From: Sporomusaceae bacterium FL31
GTDB lineage: Bacteria > Bacillota > Negativicutes > DSM-1736 > Dendrosporobacteraceae
Assembly (NCBI GenBank): GCA_003990955.1
Contig: BIFV01000008.1
Span: 757,962-821,961 of the forward strand
Direction of reading: 5' to 3'
DNA length: 64,000 bases
Shown here: positions 17,333 to 26,403 of the stretch, piece by piece
How the letters are laid out: each line of letters begins with the position of its first letter
Numbering within the stretch: position 1 is the stretch's first letter
The notes under the pieces: generated by a model
Databases searched by the model: none
What the model saw: only the letters and a program-made list of their open reading frames with translations
What the model was told of the DNA's origin: nothing
Program-made: the position numbers and the translations under genes

Positions 17333-17716
17333 TTAATTACTTATTATTTCATGACCATCATTGTGTAGTGCAATTATTGCATATTCTAAGTCTTTTTCTT
17401 TTACTAAAATATAATCGGTATTATAGGTGGAGACTGCAAAGATACCTAATCCAGCATTAGCAAGAGCTGCCGTAATTTTAGCTAATATTCCTACTAGCCC
17501 AAAATCCAATGTTCCTTGAACCTTAAAAGCCCTCCAACCCCGCTCACATAAAACATCTTTAGGTATATTATCTTCTGAACAAACTATCGAAAGTTCTTCT
17601 GGCGTTTTAGTAATGGAGAAAAATTCCCCTTTACATGTCCAAATTGGAACTGCCGACTGCGCATCTAATTTACAAACACCTATTTTATTAGGCAAAATCT
17701 CAAGTGTTAATTTCAT
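17333..17716 (-). CDS. ACT-domain protein (CASTOR/ACT_7-like)
   Basis: A 127-residue protein with an N-terminal MKLTLEILPNKIGVCKLD segment and a C-terminal ACT fold (DFGLVGILAKITAALANAGLGIFAVST), as in small amino-acid-binding proteins of the ACT_7/CASTOR type. No catalytic domain is present, so it is probably a ligand-binding regulator. ATG at 17716 is served by GGGAGCTG; the upstream start at 17755 has none. Confidence 0.75.
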   Translation of the reverse strand: MKLTLEILPNKIGVCKLDAQSAVPIWTCKGEFFSITKTPEELSIVCSEDNIPKDVLCERGWRAFKVQGTLDFGLVGILAKITAALANAGLGIFAVSTYNTDYILVKEKDLEYAIIALHNDGHEIISN

Positions 17717-17786
17717 TGAGTTCAGCTCCCATAGTTTTATCAATCCACCTTCCAAACACTCTAAATAAGCATTTCTTAATGGTTAT

Positions 17787-18287
17787 TTAGCTTAGGAAAC
17801 GTCCCCTCGCTTCCCTGATATTAATAAAATAGACAGCTTGACTAATTGATGGCTTCCGTCCTTGTTCATAATGTGCAATACCTTCAAGCATTTCTTTATA
17901 TGGAGTTCTCCCTAAACGGTCATACAATAACCTAACATTGTATTCTTGAGCAATTTGTACTGTGTTACCCTTTTCATCAATATCTTCATCTGCTTTATAC
18001 AAAACCTTTTCTGCCAGAACATGATTTTCAAGCAACTGATATATATAGTTTTGTGTTGTATTCCCAAACAGGGGGTCGATTACCATATCCCAATCCTGAA
18101 TGTAAATATATATATAATCTTTCGCGTCAAATAAATCTTCAAATAACGTAATCACCCTTGTTATTACTTGATTGATTCTCTCATCAGAACCGTTTTTAGA
18201 AGGTTCACCCAATTCATATCTAATGTTAATGTCATTCTGTAAATTAGGAAAGTTTTCATCTATATATTCAAGCAATTTATTTATCAT
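17787..18287 (-). CDS. DUF3885-like small protein, possibly C-terminally altered
   Basis: A 166-residue acidic protein (IRYELGEPS near 22, RVITLFEDLFDAKDYIYIYIQDW in the middle, YNVRLLYDRLGR near 116) that resembles DUF3885 proteins, which are often found among immunity-type genes. Its last codons (EARGRFLS) lie in sequence like one arm of the GGGACGTTC repeat (GAAACGTCCCCTCGCTTCC), so the natural C-terminus may have been replaced. Function unknown. Confidence 0.55.
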   Translation of the reverse strand: MINKLLEYIDENFPNLQNDINIRYELGEPSKNGSDERINQVITRVITLFEDLFDAKDYIYIYIQDWDMVIDPLFGNTTQNYIYQLLENHVLAEKVLYKADEDIDEKGNTVQIAQEYNVRLLYDRLGRTPYKEMLEGIAHYEQGRKPSISQAVYFINIREARGRFLS

Positions 18288-18383
18288 TTACATCCTCCAT
18301 CGTAGAATAAACTTCTACGAATTGGCTCCGCTGCTTTCTTTAGTTGGCTTATGTATGCAATTTGGCAATAATTCGCTTAGCAA

Positions 18384-18598
18384 TCAATAAGCAGTCTTTT
18401 TCACTCCGTTTAAACATATCGTCAAAACACCGTACAAAAATTTGATAGATTCCTCTTCTAGTTCTTGTGTACTATTTATCTCCTGAAGTAGGTTTACGAT
18501 TTTAAGAATTTCTAACTTATACTCATCTCTTGGAGCATGGGGTAATAGATTTACGGGGTCCCATCATTTATCACTTCTCCACAATGTTGTATGTATTC
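18384..18598 (-). pseudogene. DUF1871-like fragment with a frameshift
   Basis: Two adjacent frames together read ...YIQHCGEVIN, then WDPVNLLPHAPRDEYKLE and on to a TGA at 18384-18386. The WDP-(V/I)-L-P-APRDEY core is the DUF1871 signature. The first part ends and the second begins at ~18563, where one missing base puts a TGA before WDP. There is no start codon or ribosome site. It lies in the immunity-gene run. Confidence 0.5.
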
Positions 18599-18649
18599 AT
18601 ACGCTCTCCTTCCATTTTAACTATTACTTTAAACTCCTCGGCATAAGGT

Positions 18650-19099
18650 TTAAAGGCTACTAAAAATTTCTTTATATTTGCAGACGTATCTTTTTATCGA
18701 ACCGTAAATTTGCCTTTTTGCCAGATAATATTCGTCAGTAAGTACATCTATTTCTCTGATTATTTTCTCATTTAATAGACTATCACTATTTCGTAAATTG
18801 ACCAAAAAAGAACAACTATCTTCTTCGGAGATGTGACCGTTCAATAGTTCCATATAGCAAAGACCAAAGAGAGCATTCACAGCATATCCCATACGTTGCT
18901 CGCCCTCCAACTCTTTTAGTTTCGATGAAATTTCGACGCTTTTCTTTTTATGTAAAAGCGAAACCTCAATTAAAGTATAATCGGGTTCTCGGTTTTGGTC
19001 GATATAATCATCGATCCAGCGAATAACTTCATCTTTACTAAAGAATCCGCAATTTAAACCAAGGCGATAAACTTCAGCAAGTTCTTTTATTGTAAGCAT
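18650..19099 (-). CDS. Hypothetical protein of the immunity-type run
   Basis: A 149-residue mostly helical protein (MLTIKELAEVYRLGLNCGFFSKDEVIRWIDDYI...), not recognised. Its size, charge and place between DUF1871-like and DUF6966-like genes fit an orphan immunity protein. It follows the 243-codon gene by 26 bp and is probably co-transcribed with it. No signal peptide or membrane helix. Confidence 0.5.
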   Translation of the reverse strand: MLTIKELAEVYRLGLNCGFFSKDEVIRWIDDYIDQNREPDYTLIEVSLLHKKKSVEISSKLKELEGEQRMGYAVNALFGLCYMELLNGHISEEDSCSFLVNLRNSDSLLNEKIIREIDVLTDEYYLAKRQIYGSIKRYVCKYKEIFSSL

Positions 19100-19125
19100 T
19101 TCTTATCCCCCATCGCTTGAATGGA

Positions 19126-19857
19126 TTAATGCATTGATAAGTTATCTTCAGATGGCTCAAAAACTTCCGTGTGAAAAAGCAGACCTTTTCTTTTTTGTTT
19201 TTCCCATCGATAAACTGCTGTATCTTCACTATTACATATCGGGCATGGCCTTAACCATCCCGTACGGTTACTTATAACGATATTGCTTTTTGTTATTACT
19301 TTCTTTAAATTTCCTCTGTACTCTTGCACTTCAGGAATGTCTAACTGAAATGTCTTTTCAGTGTAGTAGATTAGATTACTAGAAATCATAGCCTGAGTAA
19401 TGCCATTCCGCACTAAAACATGAGCGACATAGCTTTCTAGTTCATTAACAGACAATTCCGCATAACCACAGGACAGACATCTCCACCCCTGTAGTTTGTA
19501 ACTATATCTCCCCATACCCTTAACAATTTCTTCTAAAGTAATTTCTTTCTGGTCGTTTAAAGAAACAGCGAAAGTGTAACATAGCGAACATAGATCTAAT
19601 AGTAAAGAATTTACCCATGGTTCCTGTGATTTCGTAATACTATGCTTATTCTCAGTACAGATAATTAAATCATTTAATGATCCCATTCCACCGTAAGCCG
19701 AAAGATGATGCCGGACTGACTTTTCAATTTCCCATTTAGCTAAGTCCGTAGCTATCCATTTTGACCAAGAACTTACTCCTGATTGCTCCAAAACAAATTT
19801 CAAGGCAAGTAATGAGTCACGATATAGCAGTTCAATATCTGTTCTATCTAAATACAT
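19126..19857 (-). CDS. DUF6966-like protein with two CxxC zinc pairs
   Basis: A 243-residue protein. The N-terminal part has SSWSKWIATDLAKWEIEKSV and HLSAYGGMGSLNDLIIC, a pattern I associate with DUF6966 immunity-like proteins. A C-terminal part has two CxxC pairs, WRCLSCGYAE near 126 and RPCPICNSED near 208, likely a zinc knuckle. The family assignment is tentative; the fusion with a zinc-binding tail is seen directly. Same strand and close spacing as its neighbours. Confidence 0.5.
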   Translation of the reverse strand: MYLDRTDIELLYRDSLLALKFVLEQSGVSSWSKWIATDLAKWEIEKSVRHHLSAYGGMGSLNDLIICTENKHSITKSQEPWVNSLLLDLCSLCYTFAVSLNDQKEITLEEIVKGMGRYSYKLQGWRCLSCGYAELSVNELESYVAHVLVRNGITQAMISSNLIYYTEKTFQLDIPEVQEYRGNLKKVITKSNIVISNRTGWLRPCPICNSEDTAVYRWEKQKRKGLLFHTEVFEPSEDNLSMH

Positions 19858-19933
19858 TCTGAATTACCTCCGAAGAATCTACACTACACTACAATTAAGT
19901 AAATAAGTATATTTATCCTGCAAATACAAAAAC

Positions 19934-19950
19934 CAGCACTTTAAGTGCTG
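19934..19950 (-). terminator. Terminator of the barstar-like gene
   Basis: Short palindrome CAGCACTT/AAGTGCTG just past the stop at 19955, followed on the minus strand by GGTTTTTG. Confidence 0.5.
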
Positions 19951-19954
19951 ATTT

Positions 19955-20350
19955 TTATTGTAGTTTCAATTCAATATTGTCATGACTTTGAATTATCTTG
20001 ATGATTACCTCAAATAATGTTTCGCCCTTTTTCTGTTTTGCATCTTCTAAAGAATAACTTACATTGTTCGCATTTGTCGGGTGACATCTCGTTAACATTC
20101 TTTCGTAATGTTTAATAGTTGCATCATATCCGAAATCATCTCTACTTTTTTTTGCGTTTTCCCATATAATAACGATTGGTTCTCCATATTCGTGAACGCC
20201 AAACCCTCCGCGCAACAAGTCATTTAAAGCATCTAAATTATGTCCAGTTTTCCACGGCAGCCCTTTTGTAAGCACCTTATCTATTTCATCATAGAACCCA
20301 TCAATATCATTATATCTATTTCCATCTATTATTATTTTCTTCTTATTCAT
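19955..20350 (-). CDS. Barstar-like RNase inhibitor
   Basis: A 131-residue barstar-family protein: IIIDGNRYNDIDGFYDEI at the start, then the family core LDALNDLLRGGFG near 47-59 and PIVIIWENAKKS. Barstar-type proteins neutralise extracellular or contact-delivered ribonucleases. No barnase-like toxin is in the window, so it is an orphan immunity gene. ATG at 20350 follows GGTGAGAG and overlaps the previous gene end by 8 bp, which suggests coupled translation. Confidence 0.8.
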   Translation of the reverse strand: MNKKKIIIDGNRYNDIDGFYDEIDKVLTKGLPWKTGHNLDALNDLLRGGFGVHEYGEPIVIIWENAKKSRDDFGYDATIKHYERMLTRCHPTNANNVSYSLEDAKQKKGETLFEVIIKIIQSHDNIELKLQ

Positions 20351-20820
20351 AGCTCTCACCGTACTCATACTTGTTATACCCTTTTAATCCTCCATATTTC
20401 TTTACGATTGTTCTAAGTTCCTGAATTGTCGCGAAAAAATATGTTTGGTCACTAGAAATTTCGAATATCAATACGTTATTTTCATGAGTGAACTCCTGAT
20501 ATCGCCCCGTAATTAGAACTCTTCCTTTATCGTCAAATTCTATCTTTACTTCAAGAGTTTTATCGTACTCATTAATAAAAACAACTTTTCCGCTCAGGTT
20601 CTCATAGGCGTGATTAAGCTGATGATAAAAGGTATAAACTTGGCCTGTACTAAAATACAGTTCCCCATTTGCACTATACCGCCCCTTACTGCCACACTGT
20701 ATTTCAATATTCCCGCTCACTCATATCCACCTAATACCGATGTTCTTTCTGGGAAATCATACACTTCTTTAAATGTGATAGCAATAAACCCATTCGAACC
20801 TTTAATTTTGAAAGAATCCA
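20343..20820 (-). pseudogene. WapI-like immunity gene split by a frameshift
   Basis: A 34-codon frame from an ATG at 20820 (ribosome site GGAGAGG) reads MDSFKIKGSNGFIAI...GGYE and stops; the next frame begins GTG at 20720 and gives 125 residues (SGNIEIQCGSKGRYS, GELYFSTGQVYTFYH, VLIFEISSDQTYFF). Joined, they form one protein of about 158 residues of the WapI-type immunity pattern. A change of frame at the overlap (TGAG/GTGAG) separates them. It may be a real lesion, a sequencing error or a coupled pair. Confidence 0.5.
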
Positions 20821-20847
20821 TTAAACCTCTCCATTCCCACTGACAGC

Positions 20848-21312
20848 TTAGGTACACATTTTTGTTCTGGGGTCATTTTCATCGATGCACTTAATTCTTT
20901 CGTATTCCTTAGCTCTAGCGTTATCATAAAGTTTTTCTAGAGTGGTAAGATTTTTACAATATAATTCAACATAACAGCAATCTGCAATTAACAAACATAA
21001 TTCGCAATCGCTTTTTAGAAACTCCTCATATGTATTAAAATTACGTAAGTGCGTCCCCTTCGGAAATGCCTTTAAAGTTGTAAAAATCACATAATAGATG
21101 TTACTCTTTATCAACTCATCAAAGATTACTCCGTCAACAACGTTTACATTATCAAATAAATCCTCATCTTGTTGGCCATACACCCGTTTCCATACTTCTG
21201 TACTACATTCGATTTTCCAATTATACGGTGTACAATCAAGCGGTTCAAGTATTTGTGATAAGTGTTTTCCGTATTCATTAGGAATTTGAAAGCTAACTCC
21301 ACGCTTCAGCAA
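20848..21312 (-). CDS. DUF2691 family protein
   Basis: A 154-residue protein beginning MLKRGVSFQIPNEYGKHLSQILEPLD, the typical start of DUF2691, a family common among Firmicute immunity-type genes. The remainder is acidic and cysteine-containing (CELCLLIADCCYVELYC). It starts the run of immunity-type genes (most upstream on the minus strand). No toxin is adjacent. Function unknown. Confidence 0.7.
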   Translation of the reverse strand: MLKRGVSFQIPNEYGKHLSQILEPLDCTPYNWKIECSTEVWKRVYGQQDEDLFDNVNVVDGVIFDELIKSNIYYVIFTTLKAFPKGTHLRNFNTYEEFLKSDCELCLLIADCCYVELYCKNLTTLEKLYDNARAKEYERIKCIDENDPRTKMCT

Positions 21313-21471
21313 ATTATCACCTTCTCAATATCCCATTATTCGTGAATTACCATGACTTTAAACTGTTAACCTCATACTTTATAACATCTCTAAAAGACTC
21401 CATTTCTTGCAAACTAAACAATACACTAATGATAAATTCCCGTTTGTCTACATATATCCTTTTAAATAAAA

Positions 21472-21493
21472 AAACAGCCCACTAAAGCTGTTT
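21472..21493 (-). terminator. Short terminator at the island edge
   Basis: 7-bp stem AAACAGC/GCTGTTT, 8-nt loop, then seven Ts on the minus strand. It would end any transcript coming from the DUF362 remnant side. Confidence 0.55.
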
Positions 21494-21582
21494 AACTCAA
21501 AATGTAAATATTAGTTCCATTAGTCGACATGTCACCAATGTCACGTATGGAGCATCTGAAAAGGTATCTAGAAAACTACCAG

Positions 21583-21754
21583 CGGATGGGTAGTTACTGA
21601 AAGACCTTTGTCCACCCCTTCAAGCATGTTCGGCTTCACCAATACTCGATCGCCAGGCTGTATATATTGGGACATGCCGCCTAAGTGGGCGCATAGCTTG
21701 CTCGACGATTTGTGTATCGTATGAGTTGGCTTGTACAACCGCAACTTTTGTCAT
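21583..21754 (-). pseudogene. 5' remnant of a DUF362 gene
   Basis: 172 bp line up with the first 183 bp of the intact gene (11630-11812), about 90% identical by eye with one ~12-bp deletion, in the same orientation. The ATG (21754) and the first residues MTKVAVVQANSYDTQIV are kept, but the frame is lost after the deletion and no downstream part exists. Confidence 0.85.
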
Positions 21755-22185
21755 ATATATTATAACCCTGTACTAATATACTTAAATTAGTAGCAAATTC
21801 AAAACAGATTTCAGTGAAAAATACAACAACCTCCGCAAAGATACTGCGTCAACCAACGTCCTCGTTTGACCCCGTTTATCCTATGAATAGGGTTTGTTGT
21901 CTGTCATTATCGTTAGTATTTGTCGTATAAACAGATCGAGGATTCAAAGTCATTGACTTTCCTTGGTATGTTTCACCGCTATAGAACTATCTCGAAGATA
22001 TGCCTTAATAATAACTTGGTCAGTCAAGAACTCGCTTCTGTCTTAGCATCGAATCTCCTTCATATTTGTAACTCGCATTTGTCTCTGCCTATAATCTAAA
22101 GCGATTCTATATATGAGTAAAAGATATACAATCAGTCTTTACTATAACTAGATCATATAGTACACTGTCGTTAGAGGTGTTAATT

Positions 22186-23085
22186 ATGGATATTCGGCAT
22201 TTAGAATATTTTGTTGAAGTGGCTCGCCAAAAAAGTTTTAGTAAAGCTGCAATTGCGAACCATGTATCCCAATCAGCAATTAGTAAATTAATTAAAGATT
22301 TAGAAGTGGAACTCGGAACTCCTTTATTTAACCGGACCTCCAAGTATGTGCAATTAACCGATGCTGGCATCATTTTCTTAGAACAAGCACAGCAAATTGT
22401 GCTCATGTTTCATAATCTCACTACTGACTTTGAGAACAAAATTAAAATGGAAAAGGGGAAAATTTTCATAGGCTTACCGCCAATTACAAGTTCTACCATA
22501 TTTGCTGAATTGCTAGGAGAATTTAAAAAGAAGTACCCCAAAATAGAAATTAATCTATCTGAATATGGATCAAAAAAAATAGCCCTTGCTATTCAAGACG
22601 GAAACTTGGATATTGGCGTCATGTGCATAGTACCAGATAAGCAGCTTTTTGACTCCTTACCTTTTTCTAAAGATCCTCTTTGCATTATTGTCTCCACTCA
22701 AAATCCTATCAGTCAGTTACCGTCAGTTCAGTTAACATCATTAGCTAACGAATCGTTTGTATTATACAGTGAAGATTTTAGCCTACATGATGAAATTATA
22801 AATCAGTGCAATCATGCCGGGTTTTCTCCTCATATTATTTTTGAAACCTCTCAGCGTGAGTTAATGACGCAAATTGTCGCCGCTAATTTAGGAGTTGCCT
22901 TCATGCCCAGTGAGGTGTGCAATGGATTAGATACCAAGCGCATTGCTTCTGTACCGTTACTGCAGCCTCAAATCATTCACAATATGTCTATCGTATGGAA
23001 AAAAGACCGATACATGTCCCATGCCGCTCGTTTATGGTTACAGTTTGCTGAAAACTATCTTCTAACTATTGAGTCTAACAAGTAA
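22186..23085 (+). CDS. LysR-family transcriptional regulator
   Basis: A 299-residue LysR regulator: N-terminal helix-turn-helix (MDIRHLEYFVEVARQKSFSK, then SQSAISKLIKDLE), effector domain from about 90. ATG at 22186 follows TTAGAGGTG; the earlier in-frame codon at 22177 lies in that site. It is followed by its own terminator and then, on the same strand, by the hydroxyacid dehydrogenase gene, its likely target by proximity. The inducer is unknown. Confidence 0.88.
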   Translation: MDIRHLEYFVEVARQKSFSKAAIANHVSQSAISKLIKDLEVELGTPLFNRTSKYVQLTDAGIIFLEQAQQIVLMFHNLTTDFENKIKMEKGKIFIGLPPITSSTIFAELLGEFKKKYPKIEINLSEYGSKKIALAIQDGNLDIGVMCIVPDKQLFDSLPFSKDPLCIIVSTQNPISQLPSVQLTSLANESFVLYSEDFSLHDEIINQCNHAGFSPHIIFETSQRELMTQIVAANLGVAFMPSEVCNGLDTKRIASVPLLQPQIIHNMSIVWKKDRYMSHAARLWLQFAENYLLTIESNK

Positions 23086-23122
23086 AAACCTTCTCCCTAT
23101 TTTAAAATAGGGAGAAGGTTTT
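23085..23122 (+). terminator. Terminator of lysR
   Basis: Perfect 38-bp palindrome (19-bp arms 23085-23103 and 23104-23122), beginning at the stop codon and ending in T4. Confidence 0.85.
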
Positions 23123-23221
23123 ATTTCATAATCAAGATCACTCACTTTTAGGCTATGATCAAAGGGAATGCTGTTTAGTATTATTATTCATTTTACAGAT
23201 AGGTCCTCTCACTGTAAACTT

Positions 23222-23250
23222 TTATCAAGATCAGTGCATCCTCGTATAAT
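23222..23250 (+). promoter_or_regulatory. Promoter of the hydroxyacid dehydrogenase gene
   Basis: -35 TTATCA (23222-23227), 17-bp spacer, -10 TATAAT (23245-23250), 20 bp before the ATG. Confidence 0.6.
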
Positions 23251-23269
23251 AAATAGTGTGGAGGTAATT

Positions 23270-24229
23270 ATGAAGAAAAATACAGTCTTTCTTAATTCTG
23301 GTAAACTAAATTTTGACGACAAGCTCAATTTTTCATCTCTTACTGAGCTCACCACTTTCACAAAATACTCCGAAAGCAGCAATGAGGAGATTTTAGAACG
23401 GGTTAATGGCCAAGACATTATTATTACTAAAGAAATGCCTGTAGGCAGGGATGTCATTTCTCAGTTTCCTGCCTCTGTAAAACTCATCTGCGAAGCCGGT
23501 ACTGGCTATAATAATATTGATATCGTTGCGGCCCGAGAAAAAGGTATTGCTGTATGCAATGTGCCCACATACAGTACCGAAGCAGTCGCACAAATGGCGA
23601 TTACTTTTATATTGAATTTAAGTTCATCATTAGTTCAGCAACAAATTATGATTCAAAAGAAAAATTTTGATAATTTTACGAAATATCTTCAAGTTCCACA
23701 TTTTGAGCTGCAGGGCAAGATACTTGGAGTGATTGGTGGCGGTGCTATTGGGCGCCACGTAGCAAAATTAGCATTAGCTCTAGGAATGAACATTTTAATA
23801 TATGATCTATTTCCAAAACCATATGGTGATCCAAGAGTAGAATTCGTTAGCTTGGAAGACTTGCTCAAGCAAAGTGATTTTATTACTCTCCACTGCCCAC
23901 TTACCGCAAACACAAAACACCTTATCAACAAAGATAGTTTAAAATTGGTCAAGCCATCAGCATTTATTATCAATACTTCAAGGGGACCACTAATAAAAGA
24001 AAATGATCTAATTGAAGCCTTGCAACACAAAAACATTGCTGGTGCAGCTCTTGACGTTCACGATCCCGAGCCCCCAGCAGCGAGCAATCCCTTATTTACC
24101 ATGGAAAATGTAATCATGACTCCACATATCGGTTGGAGACGTATTGAGTCGAGGCAAAGACTTATCGAGCTTACAGCTGATAATATTAAAGCTTATATTG
24201 CTGGAAAAGAAATTAATGCTGTAAATTGA
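23270..24229 (+). CDS. D-isomer-specific 2-hydroxyacid dehydrogenase
   Basis: A 319-residue NAD(P)-dependent dehydrogenase that interconverts 2-oxo acids and D-2-hydroxy acids. The Rossmann motif is GVIGGGAIGRHVAKLAL; the catalytic Arg lies in NTSRGPLI, Glu in the LDVHDPEPP region and His in TPHIGW. GTGGAGGTAATT precedes the ATG at 23270; the longer frame from 23168 lacks a ribosome site. The substrate is not evident. A LysR regulator is encoded just upstream. Confidence 0.88.
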   Translation: MKKNTVFLNSGKLNFDDKLNFSSLTELTTFTKYSESSNEEILERVNGQDIIITKEMPVGRDVISQFPASVKLICEAGTGYNNIDIVAAREKGIAVCNVPTYSTEAVAQMAITFILNLSSSLVQQQIMIQKKNFDNFTKYLQVPHFELQGKILGVIGGGAIGRHVAKLALALGMNILIYDLFPKPYGDPRVEFVSLEDLLKQSDFITLHCPLTANTKHLINKDSLKLVKPSAFIINTSRGPLIKENDLIEALQHKNIAGAALDVHDPEPPAASNPLFTMENVIMTPHIGWRRIESRQRLIELTADNIKAYIAGKEINAVN

Positions 24230-24307
24230 GGTTATCCAAAGGAGACACCCTATTGTTCCTGTTAAATTGCGTACAAAAGATGATATATGACGAAAGCAAG
24301 CTGCTGT

Positions 24308-24571
24308 CTAAATCACTGGCGATAAGCTGTTTAGTTTCTTTTGTGTCCATTCGTGATTATAGTAAAATATATATTCCCCGACTGCTTTGCCAAGATCTAG
24401 AAAGGATCGAAGCGAACGCTTTCTAACTCTTACGCATTCACATTTCAAATAACTGAAAAAGTTCTCCATTATTGCATTATCCCAGCAGTTTCCTTTACGA
24501 AACATGCTTAGGATGATGCCTTTTTCTTTTAGAATTCCCTGATAGCTTTTGTTCGTGTAATCGATGCACAT
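24308..24571 (-). mobile_element. IS3-family transposase (OrfB) C-terminal remnant
   Basis: An 87-codon frame with RKGNCWDNAIMENFFSYLK, the end of the DDE integrase core (last catalytic Glu) of IS3/IS150-type transposases, then YIFYYNHEWTQKKLNSLSP. The first two catalytic Asp residues and OrfA are absent and no terminal repeats were found, so it is a dead fragment. Confidence 0.8.
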
Positions 24572-24653
24572 TCTAGTTTTTTCTTAACGAGAGCCGGTAA
24601 GCCTGGCGGCAAAGCGGTCACAGACTATACCGGTTATACATAAAATAAAATAA

Positions 24654-25973
<1,320 letters not shown>

Positions 25974-26403
25974 TATTAGTGAGGCAAAACTAAAAATCGT
26001 TAAGTATATTATCAATTATGGGATTGGGAACGGCTATTGGCGTCTTTTTGCTTTGCTATTTCTCTTTGGAACTATGAATGTAAATGAATACAAATATGAA
26101 TATTAATCGGTTTTACGGAAGGCATTCTGTTAGTTGCTTTCAATATAGATATTTGGATCAGATATCTTTTCTTAAGGATTTAACCGAGAACATTACTCAA
26201 GGAAATGAAAAAGCATAGATTCTGGATTATGGTTAATCCATGAACCTATGCTTTTTCATTTCCTTGAGAGAGATTAAAATAACGAAACTTATTCGTTAGT
26301 TAGTATATTCAACTCACCAAGCCCAAATATGCTTCATTTATTCCTGCCGGCTGTTCATTATGAAAAGAAAACACATCTAAGGCCACAAAGCGCCAGTATT
26401 TGT
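25974..26403. other. 430-bp gap with a long bidirectional hairpin
   Basis: A 44-codon frame (26084-26218) lacks a ribosome site and its end overlaps the hairpin, so it is not called. Apart from the hairpin nothing is recognised. Confidence 0.5.
26196..26268. terminator. Bidirectional terminator between collagen-like and phosphotransferase genes
   Basis: 23-bp perfect stem (26196-26218 with 26246-26268) with a 27-nt loop; the stem contains internal A/T runs that give U tracts in both directions. Confidence 0.65.

Larger units (their letters stand above)
21313..22185. other. 870-bp non-coding boundary of the accessory island
   Basis: Contains a terminator hairpin (21472-21493), the broken second copy of the DUF362 start (21583-21754) and ~400 bp (21756-22170) in which no frame, RNA or IS end is recognised. 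Short frames such as KAYLRDSSIAVKHTKES (minus, near 22000) are interrupted and may be remnants. Confidence 0.6.

Noticed and set aside
11813..21582. Island as a prophage or ICE
   Set aside because: No integrase, structural, replication or conjugation genes are visible.
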